A DNA stretch of 64,000 nt from Siphonodentalium dalli (Eukaryota; Mollusca; Scaphopoda; Gadilida; Siphonodentaliidae): contig CP136067.1 in the NCBI GenBank assembly GCA_032622095.1, forward strand, positions 173,448,556 to 173,512,555. Reading direction: 5' to 3'. The notes under the pieces are model-generated. The model was not told the DNA's origin, did no database searches, and saw only the letters and a list, made by a program, of their open reading frames with translations. The translations under genes and the position numbers were made by a program. Positions 31,175 through 42,545 of this stretch are shown here, one piece after another. The first letter of the stretch is position 1; each line of letters begins with the position of its first letter.

Positions 31175-32060
31175 GTCAGTATAGCAGTGAATATTTTATT
31201 TTTTTTAAATTCCCAGGTCATGATAACAGTGTATATGCATGGCTTAAATTCCCAGGTCAGATTAACAGTTTATATACATGCCTTAAGTTTCTAGGTCAGT
31301 ATAACAGTGTACATGTATATGCATGTCTTAAATTCCCAGGTATTCCCAGGTCAGTTTAACAGTATTTGTATGCATGTTTTAAATTCCCATGTCAGTATAC
31401 AGTGTAAGCGCATATTTTCAATTCCCAGGTCAGTATACAGTGTAAGCACATGTATTAAATTCCCAGGTCAGTATAACAGTGTATTTGCATGTCTTAAATT
31501 TCCAGGTCAGTATACACTGTATGCGAATGTTTTCAATTCCCAGGTCAGTATACAGTGTATGTATTAAATTCCCAGGTCAGTATAAGAGTGTATTTGCATG
31601 TCTTAAATTCCCAGGTCAGTATACAGTGTATGTGAATGTTTTCGATTCCCAGGTCAGTATACCAGTGTAAATGCATGTATTAAATTCCCATGCAGTATGC
31701 GCATGTTTTCAATTCCCAGGTCAGTATACAGTGTATGCGCATGTTTTAAATTGCCAGGTCAGTATAACAGTGCATACGCATGTTTTTTTTAATTCCCAAG
31801 TCAGTATAACAGTATATATACATAAATTCCCTGGTCAGTTTAACAGAGTATATGCATGGCTTACATTCCCAGAGCAGCATAACAGTGTACATGCAAGGCT
31901 TAAATTCCCATATCAGTATAACAGTGTATACGCATGGCTTAAATTCCCAGAGCAGCATAACAGTGTACATGCAAGGCTTAAATTCCCATATCAGTATAGC
32001 AGTGTATATGCATGGCTTAAATTCCCGTGTGATTGTAACAGTGTATATGCATGTCTATTC
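31156..32060. repeat. ~40 bp minisatellite repeating a splice donor
   Basis: About 22 units of 36-48 bp. Each has TTAAATTCCCAGGTCAGTAT or a close variant, followed by AACAGTGTATATGCATG-type sequence. CCAG|GTCAGTAT is a good 5' splice site and is the same sequence as the exon 1 donor. The first unit spans the exon 1/intron 1 border, so the array looks like amplification of that border. Confidence 0.9.
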
Positions 32061-32329
32061 TCAGTTATACTTTGGCAATTCATTTAAAAAATACAAAGGT
32101 TCATACAGGACAATACAAACAATCAATTGCACATATAACTTGTGTACATATTTGTTTGATAACGGTTTTTATTCTATCTTAAAATACCAACAAACAAAAA
32201 CAAAACAAAACCCTAAATACTAACGCAAATACTCCCTGTTGACAGTATTCTATATTTTATACTATTAATTGGATCACTAATTAAGAACCTTAGTCTCATC
32301 AATAATTTTCGATTCAATTTACTGGTTTC

Positions 32330-32480
32330 CCGTTCGTCATTCTAACCCCCCTTTTTCACTGTTATTTTTAGCATGTTACCCGTCGTTCGCCATTTTACCC
32401 TCTTTTTTACTGTTATTTTTAGCATGTTACCCGTTCGCCATTTTACCTAGTTTTTTCGCTGTTACTTTTTAGCATGTTAT
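32330..32480. repeat. Tandem repeat, three ~57 bp units
   Basis: GTTCGCCATTTTACC, then CTGTTATTTTTAGCATGTTA recur three times. They lie in intron 1 of the metalloproteinase gene. Bases 32481-33160 show nothing else. Confidence 0.75.
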
Positions 32481-33162
32481 CGTCCTCCAACTTACCAGTA
32501 ACTTTCAATAATTGTTTCGATTTTGTGATTTTATGCGCTTCTGTATTTTTTATAATGTCTCACTGACAGTTCTACTTTTTTGTTGATGTCCATAATTCTG
32601 TCGTATATTTGCAATTGTATGTTATGTTTAACATGTCAACCGTTTTAGATCACTTCGGTGGATTTTACGCTATACAAAACTGTTATTTATTATTTATTTA
32701 TTTATATGTAATATATTGTGAGGGGAATGAATAGAGTTTCACACGTACGCCCAACAAGACCGTCTTCCGCCCAGTCACGTTAGGGTACGTTCACACACTT
32801 GCACATTTCCATGGCAATTTTGCAAGCAATTCGTCATCGAGGACTAGTGTCCCAGGACATGAACGACATACTATTTATAAAGTGTCCATCACTTTACTAA
32901 ATGTGCAGTGAATCCAATGCAATTTCTCAAGTTGATTTGACAACAAGCATCATATGCTTATATAGAGCCATCTCCTCGGATATCTTACATGACTAAATCG
33001 TGCAATAACTTGTATAATTTCATTGGACTGATAAGCGATAACATAGTCGAAGTCATGTATTCTGTAATTTCTAATGTGATCACGTAATGTTGGGAAATAG
33101 ATCTATGAAGTATTTTAAAGGAAATTTGCCACACACATTTGCCATCTTTGTGAAAGTAGCCT

Positions 33163-33553
33163 ATGTCTATCTCAAGCCGTGCCATATTTTATCGAAACAT
33201 AAAGGATTCTGTCAGATTGAGCCGATATTTAGTATATATGCCCTCTCATCTGGCTACTTATTTACTGAAATTTAGAACAGCCAATCACAGACTACGGGTG
33301 GAGCAATGCAGATGGAATAACAGTACATGTAAAGACACGAAATGTCCGTTATGTGGCGTAAATGTCCGTGATGAATACCATTTTGTTATTTTGTGTACAT
33401 AACTTAACAACCTGCGAGAAACCTATATCCCGAAGTATCACTGGGACAATCCTAACAGAAATAAATTCTACAGATTACTGTCACTGCTTAATATAAGTAT
33501 ATTGAAAAGAGTGATCAGTTTCTTAAAATTAGCGTTTATAAAATTTCCATGAC
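33163..33553 (+). pseudogene. LINE C-terminal fragment with one in-frame stop
   Basis: Encodes LLKFRTANHRLRVEQCRW, then CPLCGVNVRDEYHFVILC; after a stop at 33400 the same frame continues LNNLRETYIPKYHW to a TGA at 33553. The plan (FRxxNHxLxVExxxW ... CxLCxxxxxDEFHxxLxC) matches 57744-58064, a second non-LTR family in this window. It lies in intron 1. Confidence 0.65.
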
Positions 33554-33897
33554 GCAAGTATTACATTATATTATATATAATGTAAATATTATAAAAAAAT
33601 ATTCTTGAATGTATTAGCATTATTTGTATTTATTATTAATATCATATAATATGATGGACTCATTTATTGATGTACATGTATGTTATGTATTGTTTGTATA
33701 TATGTATATAAGTTGTATAGCATGTTGCATCTTAGATGTTGACTTTGCTAATAAACCATTCATTCCTTATGATATACATGTAGTAATGTATTTTTCAATA
33801 CGCACATGCATATACGGGACAATACGACAGGTCATTGCACACATATATAGCTTAATATGAGGGAAGATATGGTCCAACACGCATGTTGTCATTATTA

Positions 33898-34165
33898 CTC
33901 GAAAATCAAGTGGTTACTATTAACAATAACAACCACTTGATTTTAGAGTTATCCATCTTACAACCGCAATTTGTCCGTTTGAGCACGTGGTTTTGGACAA
34001 GTTATGGTCCACAAAAGATTAGAAACAGCAAACTTCAAACATCGATATCTAATCACTCTGAGCTTTGATGGGTGGGTTCCTCGACTCGAATCAAATATTT
34101 TTTACCCCCGAAGCCAAAGAAATAGTAATTTAGGAGCGTCTGATAGGATTGAGAACCTTTAACCC
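33898..34165. mobile_element. MITE family B, partial copy
   Basis: Contains CAAAGCTCAGAGTGATCAG-type and GGGTGGGTTCCTCGACTCGA words, and ends GTCTGATAGGATTGAGAACC, like the complete copy at 59845-60308. The left end is replaced by a short hairpin (AAATCAAGTGGTT/AACCACTTGATTT). Confidence 0.65.
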
Positions 34166-34536
34166 TTTCTACATTAAATGGTTACTGTACACTGAATCCG
34201 GTCATTTGTGGGACCATCTCCTTTTATACTCAACAGAATATATGTAACGAATGAATGAAACTGAAACATGGATTAGTGCAAAATATACTCATGTGCTCTA
34301 TAAACGATGCAAACAATGATAATTATAATGACCAGATTTAGAGTACAGTACCCATTTAAATGGATTATCCCAGTCAGTTAAAACGTGTACATCAGAATTA
34401 ACTATTATTAATTGGAGGGATGTTAATGTGATAAAAGCAAACGACAGATAAATAAAAGTCCAGATTGTGCCTTATTTATTGAGTGAATGTTTAGATAATA
34501 AGTTCAACAAATGCTTTAGTACAGGAAGGGTTAACC
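34160..34536. mobile_element. MITE family D, copy 1
   Basis: TIRs TAACCCTTTCTAC and GTACAGGAAGGGTTAA. The internal words CTGAATCC and GATAATAAGTTCAACAAA are shared with 40128-40436 and a fragment at 41650-41760. Confidence 0.65.
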
Positions 34537-34825
34537 AAAAACCAGGATTTACCCACATGATGACGTCACCGTGCGTCATTCAGTAGCTACATGTTGACAC
34601 TCGTTACCAGTTGACAGTCGTTATGTATGTCATTGTACTATTAAGTTGGCATCACGAAGTACTTCCGGTGAAAAAAGTGAAACCACTTGCCTGAATGCAT
34701 TTGAGCTGCACGTCCTGTACATGACACATTATCCATTCATAATTAGGGTTCGTTCATAGTAACTTCATATACTCGAACATTTGGCCGTCTGTCTTGTGCA
34801 AGCATGTACTTTGGTATAGACAGCT

Positions 34826-35463
34826 ACATTGTTATGGCAAGCCGTTTTCACATTTTCGATTTATTTGGACTTAAGTCCAAATAGCGAATTGGACTTTTAA
34901 ATCCAAATACCACATAATTGTGAATTCGGCGAGGAATTGGACTTAAGTCCAAATGAATTACACTTAAGTGTAAATACTGATATTTTCATCTGTTTGGACT
35001 TAAGTCCAATTCCTCGCCGAATTCACAATTATGTGGTATTTGGACTTAAGAACAATTCATTTTCACTTAAGTGAAATTCAACTGTATAAGAAACACCCCC
35101 ATCAGATAATAAGCAGGTCTGGTTTTGCTCATAGGGCGTAGTTGTGGGATAATGGCCATGTAATTCAGTCATGTCATAATTGGACTTAATTCCAATTATT
35201 TGGACTTAAGTCAAAATGGACTTAAGTCCAAATAATTGGACTTAAGTCCAAATAATTGGACTTAAGTCCAAATGATTGGACTTAAGTCCAGATGATTTGG
35301 ACTTAAGTCCAATTAGTGAATTAATTTGGACTTAAATCCATTTCATTTGGACTTAAGTCGAAATGATTTGGACTTAAGTCCAATTATTTGGACTTAAGTC
35401 CAAATATTTGGACTTAAGTCTAAATAAATCAAAAATGTGAAAACGGCTTGCCATACAATGTGG
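34826..35463. mobile_element. TIR element packed with GGACTTAAGTCC palindromes
   Basis: The ends read TATGGCAAGCCGTTTTCACA (34834 on) and its reverse complement (to about 35456). Inside are about 17 copies of the palindrome TTGGACTTAAGTCCAA, many spaced 17-18 bp. Variants such as ACACTTAAGTGT and TTCACTTAAGTGAA stay palindromic. A nested inverted repeat (34907-34956 with 34993-35043) lies in the left half. It is non-coding. Confidence 0.85.
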
Positions 35464-35739
35464 CATAAATCGAATGCAATGTTTTTATAAAATGCACCTG
35501 TATCATAGCTAACTACATGCAAATTAAAAACTATGTAGTTCACCCCCCACCCCCCCAGTAGCGATGCTATATAAATTTTCCTGTAAATAGCATGCAATTA
35601 TCTCGCAAGAATCAATCATACAGGTGTTTTAAGGCAACGTGGTACCGTTACGTGTGGAATTACCAAAATGTTACTTCCCATGTTGTTAGCTTTGGTACAT
35701 GTGCATTTGATATGCATGTTCCGTTCATATCCTCGCCCC

Positions 35740-36000
35740 ATGTAGATATACATAGCCCCCAATGCCATTGTGGAAATCCATGCGAAGAAACTTACCACTA
35801 CCGAAAGAATGGAAATGTGTCAAAAATTATACCAAGAAGGACTGAACATTGCACATATCAACGATTTACTTTTCGGAATTCCCGATACCTCAAATATAAG
35901 AAACAAAATTCTCTTCAAAATAGTCCATCGACATATAACAACGACAAAACGAGTCGAAGTCGGATAGATCAAACGCATTTCAGAATAGCCACAAAAGCAA
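35740..36000 (+). pseudogene. LINE C-terminal fragment
   Basis: SPQCHCGNPCEETYHY in one frame, then LYQEGLNIAHINDLLFGIPD in another. This is the CxCG ... H ... DLLYG plan of the family at 18560 and 30398. One frame break. Confidence 0.55.
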
Positions 36001-36119
36001 ATTAGTCGCGATATCGGTTTTGGCACCTCCCACCCCAAACCCCAAACCCACTCATTGTAAATGTAAATATGTTTAACCTATATATGATTTTGATTCTTTT
36101 CTTCGCCATTTTGTATGAA

Positions 36120-36215
36120 TAAAATTATTGTAAACATGGAGAGGGGCTAAGTAAGTTTTTGTAACTTGTCCCCAATGCATTTTGTATTATTTGATATACA
36201 AATAAAATATGTTTA
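36120..36215 (+). other. LINE 3' UTR with hairpin
   Basis: Hairpin GGGGC...AAGTTTTTGTAACTT...GTCCCC (36141-36173), then an AATAAAATATG end near 36205. It pairs with the fragment at 35740-36000. The following stretch to 37910 holds a G homopolymer (36520-36530) and a short 77-codon frame (37323-37556) that I do not recognise. Confidence 0.55.
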
Positions 36216-37914
36216 AAGTATATACATATGGTATTCTATGAGAAAATGCCCACAAAAGAAGCCCTGCAAACGTGCCAGTGCATGAACGTTCCATTTAGTG
36301 TAAACATATTTTATTGCATAATATCGCAACGGGATTGAGAGACAAGTTTTGCAACTTACAAAGGGTCTCTCTCCCCACATAATTGTATTACACAAAACGA
36401 ACATAAAATACAATTACACAACAAACATGATAATTCATATGTATAACATCTTTTCACTTATAACAATATATGATATAATCTTGAGTGTGACCATAACGGT
36501 GGATATTTTACTTTATGGGGGGGGGGGGGGTGGTTCGTCCCGTGGGTTGGTGGTTCAGGTGAATTTTCGCTTTCTATGTAGTGATAATACAACATGTAGT
36601 TACTTTCGTTTTGCGGCAAATGACAGACATGCTATTTGCCGGATTATATATGAGATACAGATGCTTCAAGGGACCAAGGGACTTGCAGTGAGTAAATGTG
36701 CACACAATATATAAGTATGTAAAAACATCACCAAAAAGCAGAACATGAAGAAATAGATCAACTTTGTTATTATATTTATTAGTGATAGTTCTAAAAAAAA
36801 AAACATCGCTAATTGTGTAGTGAGTTCATATAATTTAGTCTGAATATGATTTGCAGAATATTTATCAATGCACAGACATGCCTCACATATGGTAGAATGA
36901 CGCGTGACATACTTAACTATGCCATGGTAACTATGGTGGTTAATTGTCACCAAACTGCACCACAGTAAGGCAGCACACCTTCTTGACGTCGATAATGTGG
37001 TACGTGTGACATGTACGACGGTGAAAATATGTTACAGTGAAGTAATTCGATTGGTAGCGCCCTCCAACGGATTCTGGACCAAGATGCAGGAGAGAATTAA
37101 AAAAATTCTGGGCTCTGGTTGGTTAATAGTAGTTTTTATATTTAAACATATAAAATACATGCAATCACTCTTGAAATTTCAGACGCTAAACAAAACATTG
37201 GCACATTGTAAAGCACGTGGTTCCTAGAATGAATGTTTTTTGGTGTGAGATAAAAAATATCAATATTTTTTCCATGAAATTCTGACTATAGATTAGAAAT
37301 CCGAAATTTAAAGGTACATTCCATGACCGACGATATGATTTTTTTCATGCAGAAACTTTGCACAGATGCCAATCCTGGTGATCATGTACTCATTTATCAC
37401 AATTCGTGGATAGTCAGGGCTGCAGGCCATTATATGTTAACACTGATGCCTATCGGAAATAATTACTTCACTGTAACCTCCAATAGGATTCATCTAAATT
37501 GTCAAATCGGAAACGGAATGTCAGGAAAAGTTATATATCGCGTTGTCTTAAAATGAAACTCTTAAAAAATCTTCACGCACTGCTTTTTCTTCCTTTTAAT
37601 AATTAAAATTTTGTAGTACCATAAACGTCTCATTTCAATAGAAACAGCTGTTGATCCAATAACTATATATTTTCGCATACTCTCAAAACAGTTGCCTTAC
37701 AATATTTACCATATTACGATTTCGCAACCATCTGCAACAACCTTGAATACAGAAGCAAGACGCACATGTATTCTGCTTAAATCGCCCTTGTACACATATC
37801 GTTCGGCAAAGCAATAGCACCATTGCACAATAGTGGTGTTTCTGGGTGTCATTGATGAGTTATAATGAGTCAGATGCATCTAGAATTGAAGTTGTATAAT
37901 ATAAGTGCACTTGT

Positions 37915-38400
37915 ATAGTTGTAGCGCTTCTCAACTATATAGTTCCGTTATTATATGCACCAATGCAATATGCAATAGAAAGATTCCAACGGAGACAGCC
38001 GCTTGTAACATGTATACATTGACCAGATTGCCGACGATGCGTACGGATGGCTTATTAGAGTGGAATTCTTTTATCATTGAATATGTCTAGTTTTTGCGCT
38101 TCTAAATTAACAATATAGTTTCGTTATCATATGCAACAAATCAATAGAGAGATTCCCCATGGAGACTGTGGCTTGTAACGTGTAGACATCAAAGCCACGT
38201 TGACGATAGTGCAGCCGATTGATTGTATTAGAGTGAGATGCTTTTATTAGTGAAGATGGATATATCGGTAGAGTATCTCGAATCAACAATATATTTCTGT
38301 TATTATATCCATCAAAGCATCAAAGATAATCCACTTGAAGACTGTGGTGTGTAACATGAAGACATTAAACTGTCACATTGACGATATTGCAGACACGTTA
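37915..38400. repeat. ~175 bp tandem repeat, 2.8 copies
   Basis: Starts repeat at about 37924, 38096 and 38274 (GCGCTTCT..AACAATATAGTT). Each unit also has GAGACTGTGGCTTGTAAC and GATGC/GATTGC words in the same order. Copies differ by 20-25%. Confidence 0.75.
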
Positions 38401-38628
38401 CCAAAAATAACCACAAAAGTTTTATTCCCAAAATTTGGATAAGCATACAGATTGATAATAGAAGTGTCATTGTACAATGTTGTGTACAGTATGTGTGTTT
38501 CTTGTACTCGTTCAGGTTGTGGTGAACAGTCATATTGGACTCGATACTGCGTGTCTCGTCCAATATGGCTTTTCACCACAACACGTACGCTTATAAATGG
38601 GTGGGATAGTCCATTTAGTGTAGAGTTG

Positions 38629-38637
38629 AGAGAGAGA

Positions 38638-38691
<54 letters not shown>

Positions 38692-38715
38692 GAGAGTGAG
38701 AGAGTGTGCATGTGT

Positions 38716-38754
<39 letters not shown>

Positions 38755-38775
38755 GAATAGAGAGATGGAGAGAGA
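38629..38775. repeat. GA microsatellite
   Basis: An AG-dinucleotide run with a few interruptions (ATAG, GTGTGCATGTGTG). Confidence 0.95.
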
Positions 38776-39313
38776 GATATGACATAGTTAGTTATAATAA
38801 CCTCGACTATGGCGATTGATCCTTGGAATTTATAACCAGTTATAAATTATAATTCAACCAAATCGGCACAAGTTCTTTGAACTTCAATGTCGTTCATATA
38901 CATGTACGTATAATTATTACTAAAAAAAGTGACATTTACCCGAAAAGCGAACCATAGGCATTGACATACCCGAGATTTATATTATAACAGGTGAACATGA
39001 TCACTCTATATTGTTTATATAAGTTACCGACCAGAAATAGAGGAAAATATTATTCAGGCAGCTGGATTTCATTACCCACTGTTTTAATTTACGAAAAAAA
39101 AACCCGTTTTACCACAAAAATAAACATCTCACAAAAAGGCAACATCAGCATGCTATATCCGCTTTATCGAGACGAACATTTTGATATGTTCTTCAGTTAC
39201 TCTCCGACATGGTCGGACCGAAATTGTTCCGGTCGCTGCTGCTCCACTATATGAGAGTGGCATATAATTCCTTCTTTACTGTGTATTATATGACGCTCAG
39301 AGACAACTACTTT

Positions 39314-40125
39314 AAGGCCCGTTTTATACGTCGAACCAGACACGGGTCGCACCAGCCTAATTTGTGTGAACATGACAAAGTCCAAGATAGCGCGACTGGA
39401 GCACGACGTATAAAACCAACTGGTGCGTCAGAATTTCTCTGGCACGACCCGACGTGCTACACGTCTGGTACCGACGTGCTACACGCCTGGAGCTCGACGC
39501 TGTTTTATACGACGTGCTAAACACGGGTCGCGCTAAGATGATTCATGGAAGACCATACCCCATTTAGGACCCTTTGGCGGAGAGCATCCGCAATTTGAAG
39601 TTTTTGGCGTCATTACGTTATCTCTTGAGTCATCATAGCGCGACCCGTGTCTGGCACGTCCTATAAAACAGCGTCGGGCCACAAACGTGCTAACTCTTGG
39701 CCGTTGTAAATATACATTGAAGGCAATTGTACGGTACTACGGGGACATGCATGCATGTATCGACTGACAAGGGACGTTTTGCGAAAGTTGGGAATAAATA
39801 TATTGCAGAGATATATAATCGAAGGTTCAAGGGAAATGAATGAGGAGATCCCGATTTTGAAACCAACGAAAGCGTAAATTATGAGATTCATGCACTGTAT
39901 AGAGGGCCAGTTTATAGTGCATTGTCAGAGGAGGAGACTATCGCGGAAATGATTATAGAATTTTGTATCAGAAATGCTAAAATTGTTCGAAATATACGAT
40001 TACAGCACGTGCCAGCTGGCTCGATGTATAAATCAAACAAACGTAACACGAGCCAGAGACGCGCCAATGTCGAGCCAGGGAAAGATAGCGCGACCCGTGT
40101 TTGGCGCGACGTATAAATCGGGCCT
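39314..40125. mobile_element. TIR element family E (ACACGGGTCGC ends)
   Basis: The left end GGCCCGTTTTATACGTCGAA with CAGACACGGGTCGC is mirrored at 40085-40125. Reversed inner copies of the same end (39497-39537 and 39634-39680) sit inside, so two copies appear nested or rearranged. It is non-coding and lies in intron 1. Confidence 0.75.
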
Positions 40126-40127
40126 CA

Positions 40128-40436
40128 CCTTTCTACACTGAATGGATTCTCCCATTCAGTTATAACAGATTGCATTGGAACGGTCTATTTTTTCATTTGG
40201 AGGGGTATTCATGTAGTATAAGCAGACGACAGACATGCGAATATATAATACAAGAGTAGAATGATTCATATTAATTGGTGGGAAATGTTCAGATAATAAG
40301 TTCAACAAACGACCTAAATATATCCTAAGGGAGCTACCCGTCAATGAGTATTTAGTATTGTACTTATTACCTGAACATCTCCGTTGGGAACGACTCGTCA
40401 ATGAGTGCTTAGTATAGAAAGGATTAAACTGGACAC
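40128..40436. mobile_element. MITE family D, copy 2
   Basis: TIRs CCTTTCTACACTGAATGG and AGTATAGAAAGGATT, with internal GATAATAAGTTCAACAAACG. It abuts family E. Bases 40437-40764 show nothing recognisable. Confidence 0.6.
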
Positions 40437-40764
40437 ACACAATGTTAGAATATCAAACTGGAACAAATTGCTATGTCGAATTCCTGATGAAATTTCTCAA
40501 ACATCTACTAACATCGACGAAAATCTCAAGTTAATCGACAGTACCATTCCATAGAAAACATCGTCTGAACTACGATCAAATGTAAATATTTACTTCTAGA
40601 TTCGGGACGCAACAATCGGAGATAAACTAACGAAAACTATTTCGCCATCGAGAGTTACATCGAGTGTTGTCAATTTGGATATAATATTTATAAAATTTTG
40701 AGCAAGATTATTTTCCATTTCTATTTGATCACCTCACCGGTGTGTTTCACATTACTTTAAGTGT

Positions 40765-41157
40765 GGCTATCCCTTTACCAAACAGAAGGGCCCTGTGCCA
40801 ATGCATTCTCTTATATATGCGAGTCGACCATAGGTCGCCTCGCATATATAAGAGAATGCATTGACTTAACACATTAAAAATTAAAAAATTGTTAAAGAAT
40901 GTAAGAAAAATGGTAAAAAAAGATTTTTTTTAGGCCAATGCATTCTCTTATATATGCGAGGCGACCTATGGTCGACTCGCATATATAAGAGAATGCATTG
41001 GCACAGGGCATAACTGTAACTATCACAATGTGGTCAAGGAGCCGGTTCCAATGATACCCATATTTGTATGGTTCTATTGAGACAGACCGAAGATATTTTA
41101 GGCTGTTGAAGCTTTATTTGGCCGGTTTTGGCCGGTTTGTTGGGTAAAGGGTTAGCC
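40765..41157. mobile_element. MITE family C, copy 1 (twin hairpins)
   Basis: TIRs GGCTATCCCTTTACC and GGTAAAGGGTTAGCC. It holds two ~68 bp hairpins, CCAATGCATTCTC...GCGAGTCGAC / GTCGCCTCGC...GAGAATGCATTGG, separated by an A/T-rich linker, then a GGCCGGTTTTGGCCGG tract. Complete relatives: 59029-59425 and 63103-63476. Confidence 0.88.
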
Positions 41158-41394
41158 AAAACATTACAAACAATAAGTCACCAGCTGCAAGCGGAACTGC
41201 TCATATACATCACTCAATAATATTGGAGATAGATATTGACCTGGTATAATAATTTATAACGAGTCTCAAGGTGTATCTCCATATTCAATCACGAATCTAT
41301 ATATTGCAACGCATACAATAACGTGATTTGTTACCCAATAGAAGAGTTTTACTTCGTAAATCATTGGGATTTAGAATTAACTGGTTAACCCCAA

Positions 41395-41585
41395 ATTCGC
41401 GTTCGTAACGCCACAACAAACTGTTGCCCGCCCTGAATTAACTGTTGCCCGGTTTGCAATCACGGTCAGCTTTCGTGACGTCACGAGTGAACTGTTGCGC
41501 GACCCGAGCGAACTGTTGACTGGCTCCGAGCGAACTGTTGACTGGCCCGAACGAACTGTTACATGGTTTGCAATTTCCGTGACGT
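41395..41585. repeat. GAACTGTTG short repeats
   Basis: Seven spaced copies of (C)GAACTGTTGACTGGCCCGAG-type units of about 22 bp. A fragment of MITE family D follows at 41650-41760. Confidence 0.75.
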
Positions 41586-42086
41586 TTCGGCTATTTCCGG
41601 ACATTTCCGTGACGTTTTTAATTATACCGGATTTCCGCATTGTCATTTCTAATCATTGGTGGGAAATGTTCAGATAATAAGTTCAACAAAGCGGCTTATT
41701 ATCTGAACATTTCCTAAGAGGACTACTCATCAATGATAATTTAGTTTGGAATGGGTTAAGTGGTTTTGAAACCTTGCACATTCTCAATTGTGGTAATAAG
41801 AATAGGATATTTCCCCACTTATAATAACATGTAAGCTTAAACCGATGAATTGTCTTTTGTCAGGTTTTATATCTGATATATATTATATTATATATATTAT
41901 TCAATATTCACAGACTACATGTGCTTTTTGCATTCAGATACATGGCGGTATATTCCAGTTAGTTCTCATAATTCGAAATAACACTATTAAAGAGTGTGAT
42001 TAATTAGCAATGACCTGATTATATACAAGTAAATGTATTGGGTAACAAAGCAATTATTTCATGTGTCTTTTGGGAAGAGGCAAAAT

Positions 42087-42185
42087 TGTTGTCCCTCGGT
42101 ATCAGGAATGACTATCGAACTGTTGCCCTCGGCCTTCGGCCTTGGGCAACAGTTCGATAGTCATTCCTGATACCGAGGGACAACA
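42087..42185. repeat. Perfect 42 bp inverted repeat
   Basis: Arms 42087-42128 and 42144-42185 are exact reverse complements with a 15 nt spacer (TCGGCCTTCGGCCTT). It lies 84 bp before exon 2 of the metalloproteinase gene. The flanking word GAACTGTTGCC relates it to the short repeats at 41395-41585. Confidence 0.95.
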
Positions 42186-42269
42186 GTGGAGATACATTCT
42201 GGGTACTAACTTATCCCCTTTGTTCAATGGAGTAAGATCACAATATATGTTTAACCATGTATTTTTCAG

Positions 42270-42355
42270 GAATACCTAATGAAATTCGGGTACATCAACG
42301 AGGACGCTCTTATAGGAAGGCTATCGGACCAATCCACTATGCGAGTCGCACTCCT
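42270..42355 (+). CDS. MMP exon 2: start of propeptide
   Basis: Preceded by TGTATTTTTCAG and followed by the donor GTATGT. It encodes EYLMKFGYINEDALIG, the YLxxFGY motif at the start of the MMP propeptide, then SDQSTMRVAL. It starts in phase 0 and ends in phase 2; the split codon joins exon 3 to give LLEFQIFNHLPVTGELD, the expected continuation. 86 nt. Confidence 0.85.
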
Positions 42356-42545
42356 GTATGTTGAACATGCTGTCCTATCGTTTAAGAGTTCACACTCAGT
42401 CAAATTTAGTAGTCATAATTTGTCTTCAAACATGCATTTGGAATTCCTGTCTCCATATACGAAGACATTTGGGGTACTTTTCTTAAGCCCAGATATGACA
42501 TGGATATATAAACTTGACTCGTGAAACGGTTCTATTTCACATATA

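Noticed and set aside
31156-32060. CRISPR-like array (regular ~20 bp repeats with short gaps)
   Set aside because: The units are contiguous tandem copies without unique spacers, in clearly eukaryotic sequence; it is a minisatellite.
31305-32223. Repeated LNSQV / KFPGQ peptide frames as a repeat protein
   Set aside because: They are products of the minisatellite in all frames, with stops between units.
34866-35430. Palindromic repeats as a CRISPR array or a replication origin
   Set aside because: The array is bounded by TIRs and spacers are 3-4 bp; it is part of a mobile element. No origin can be inferred.
37323-37556. 77-codon frame starting MTDDMIFFMQKLC
   Set aside because: Composition looks coding-like, but there is no recognised domain, splice signal or neighbour to support it.
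38373-38711. Open frames across the GA microsatellite
   Set aside because: They encode only SL or RE dipeptides from the repeat.
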